Assembly: GCA_947626485.1 (NCBI GenBank)
Contig: CANQSG010000114.1
Coordinates: 1-6,256 of the forward strand
Direction: 5' to 3'
Origin: an uncultured Clostridia bacterium
Lineage (GTDB): Bacteria; Bacillota; Clostridia; Oscillospirales; Acutalibacteraceae
DNA length: 6,256 bases
Positions 5,924 to 6,256 of the stretch are shown in pieces (position 1 is the stretch's first letter; each line of letters opens with the position of its first letter). Both the position numbers and the translations under genes were made by a program. The notes below the pieces were generated by a model. It did not search any database. It worked only from the letters and a program-made list of their open reading frames with translations, and had not been told where the DNA came from.

Positions 5924-6256
5924 ATGGCAACGGAAACCGAGCGGCCGACCGCGCAGGACGTTTTCGACGCCTACGCCGACATGGTATACCGGTTGGCGTT
6001 CGCGCGCACCGGCAACCGCTACGACGCGGACGACGTTTTGCAGGAGACCTTCCTGCGCTATCTGCGGTACGCTGCACAGCTCGAGAGTGACGCGCACCGC
6101 AAGGCCTGGCTCATCCGCACGGCGATCTCCTGCAGCAACAGCCTGCTGCGCTCGGCGTTCAGAACAGTAGGACAGGTCACGGGCGCTTCCGCGATAAAAG
6201 CCGTACTGTTCACGGATAACGGCAGCGTCGAGGAGTACAATGTTTTCACCGCTTCG
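5924..6256 (+). CDS. ECF RNA polymerase sigma factor (3' partial; anomalous tail)
   Basis: The frame runs from ATG at 5924 to the window edge without a stop, giving 111 residues. GGGGGAG at 5912-5918 gives a 5-nt ribosome-binding gap. Residues about 12-80 are sigma region 2: VFDAYADMVYRLAFARTGN, then DADDVLQETFLRYLRY (34-49; region 2.1-2.2, core-binding) and HRKAWLIRTAISCSNSLLRS (58-77; region 2.3-2.4, -10 recognition). Family members normally continue with an acidic linker and region 4. Here residues 80-111 (from about base 6161) instead read TVGQVTGASAIKAVLFTDNG and onward, which I cannot match to a sigma factor. By my count, third positions fall from about 89% G/C before this point to about 62% after. 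The gene may be interrupted, rearranged or chimeric here, or may have an odd linker with region 4 beyond the window. The N-terminal call is good; its regulator and target genes are not visible. Confidence 0.78.
   Translation, partial: MATETERPTAQDVFDAYADMVYRLAFARTGNRYDADDVLQETFLRYLRYAAQLESDAHRKAWLIRTAISCSNSLLRSAFRTVGQVTGASAIKAVLFTDNGSVEEYNVFTAS

Noticed and set aside
5319..6077. Minus-strand ORF (252 codons) spanning the dockerin end, terminator and sigma gene
   Set aside because: Arg/Gly/Ala-rich product with no domain. It crosses a clear + strand terminator, promoter and gene start.
6058..6249. Minus-strand ORF of 63 codons at the right edge as a new gene in the anomalous tail
   Set aside because: Most of it is antisense to sigma region 2 and it has no recognisable domain; evidence is too weak to call.

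Overview
The window looks like a chromosomal segment from a high-GC anaerobic Firmicute, most likely a gut-type clostridium (Oscillospiraceae/Ruminococcaceae-like). That placement is inferred from the mix of proteins (Sua5, CoaE, a clostridial-type M18 aminopeptidase, a class II aldolase with clostridial/streptococcal signature motifs, a dockerin-bearing secreted protein, an ECF sigma factor) and from strongly GC-biased third codon positions. All real genes read on the + strand. The long minus-strand ORFs are composition shadows.

Region 1 (1-2780) is a housekeeping operon fragment. It opens inside a gene that joins a Sua5/YrdC threonylcarbamoyl-AMP synthase (tRNA t6A synthesis) to a complete dephospho-CoA kinase (last step of CoA synthesis) in one uninterrupted frame. 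It overlaps by 23 bp an M18 metallo-aminopeptidase (apeA type), which has a good Shine-Dalgarno inside the upstream gene, so the two are probably translationally coupled.

Region 2 (2781-3720) holds a class II fructose-bisphosphate aldolase with its own near-consensus vegetative promoter and a strong ribosome binding site. I see no terminator directly after it.

Region 3 (3721-5802) holds a secreted 647-residue protein: a signal peptide, a capping segment, ten Gly-rich GLUG-type repeats that probably form a beta-helix, and a C-terminal dockerin-like calcium-binding module. It ends at a clear intrinsic terminator. Nothing in the window encodes a cohesin partner.

Region 4 (5803-6256) starts with a dense non-coding patch: an 11-bp direct repeat, a perfect 10-bp A/T-rich inverted repeat, and a promoter of the ECF type (TGCAACC, 16 bp, CGTATT). 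It then enters an ECF sigma factor gene that runs off the window. Its sigma region 2 is convincing up to about residue 80. The next 31 residues have a different character and codon usage and do not look like a sigma linker or region 4, which may mark an insertion, a rearrangement or an assembly join.

I found no RNA genes, CRISPR array, transposase or complete mobile element. The points most worth a second look are the Sua5-CoaE fusion, the odd tail of the sigma factor, and the dockerin-tagged repeat protein.
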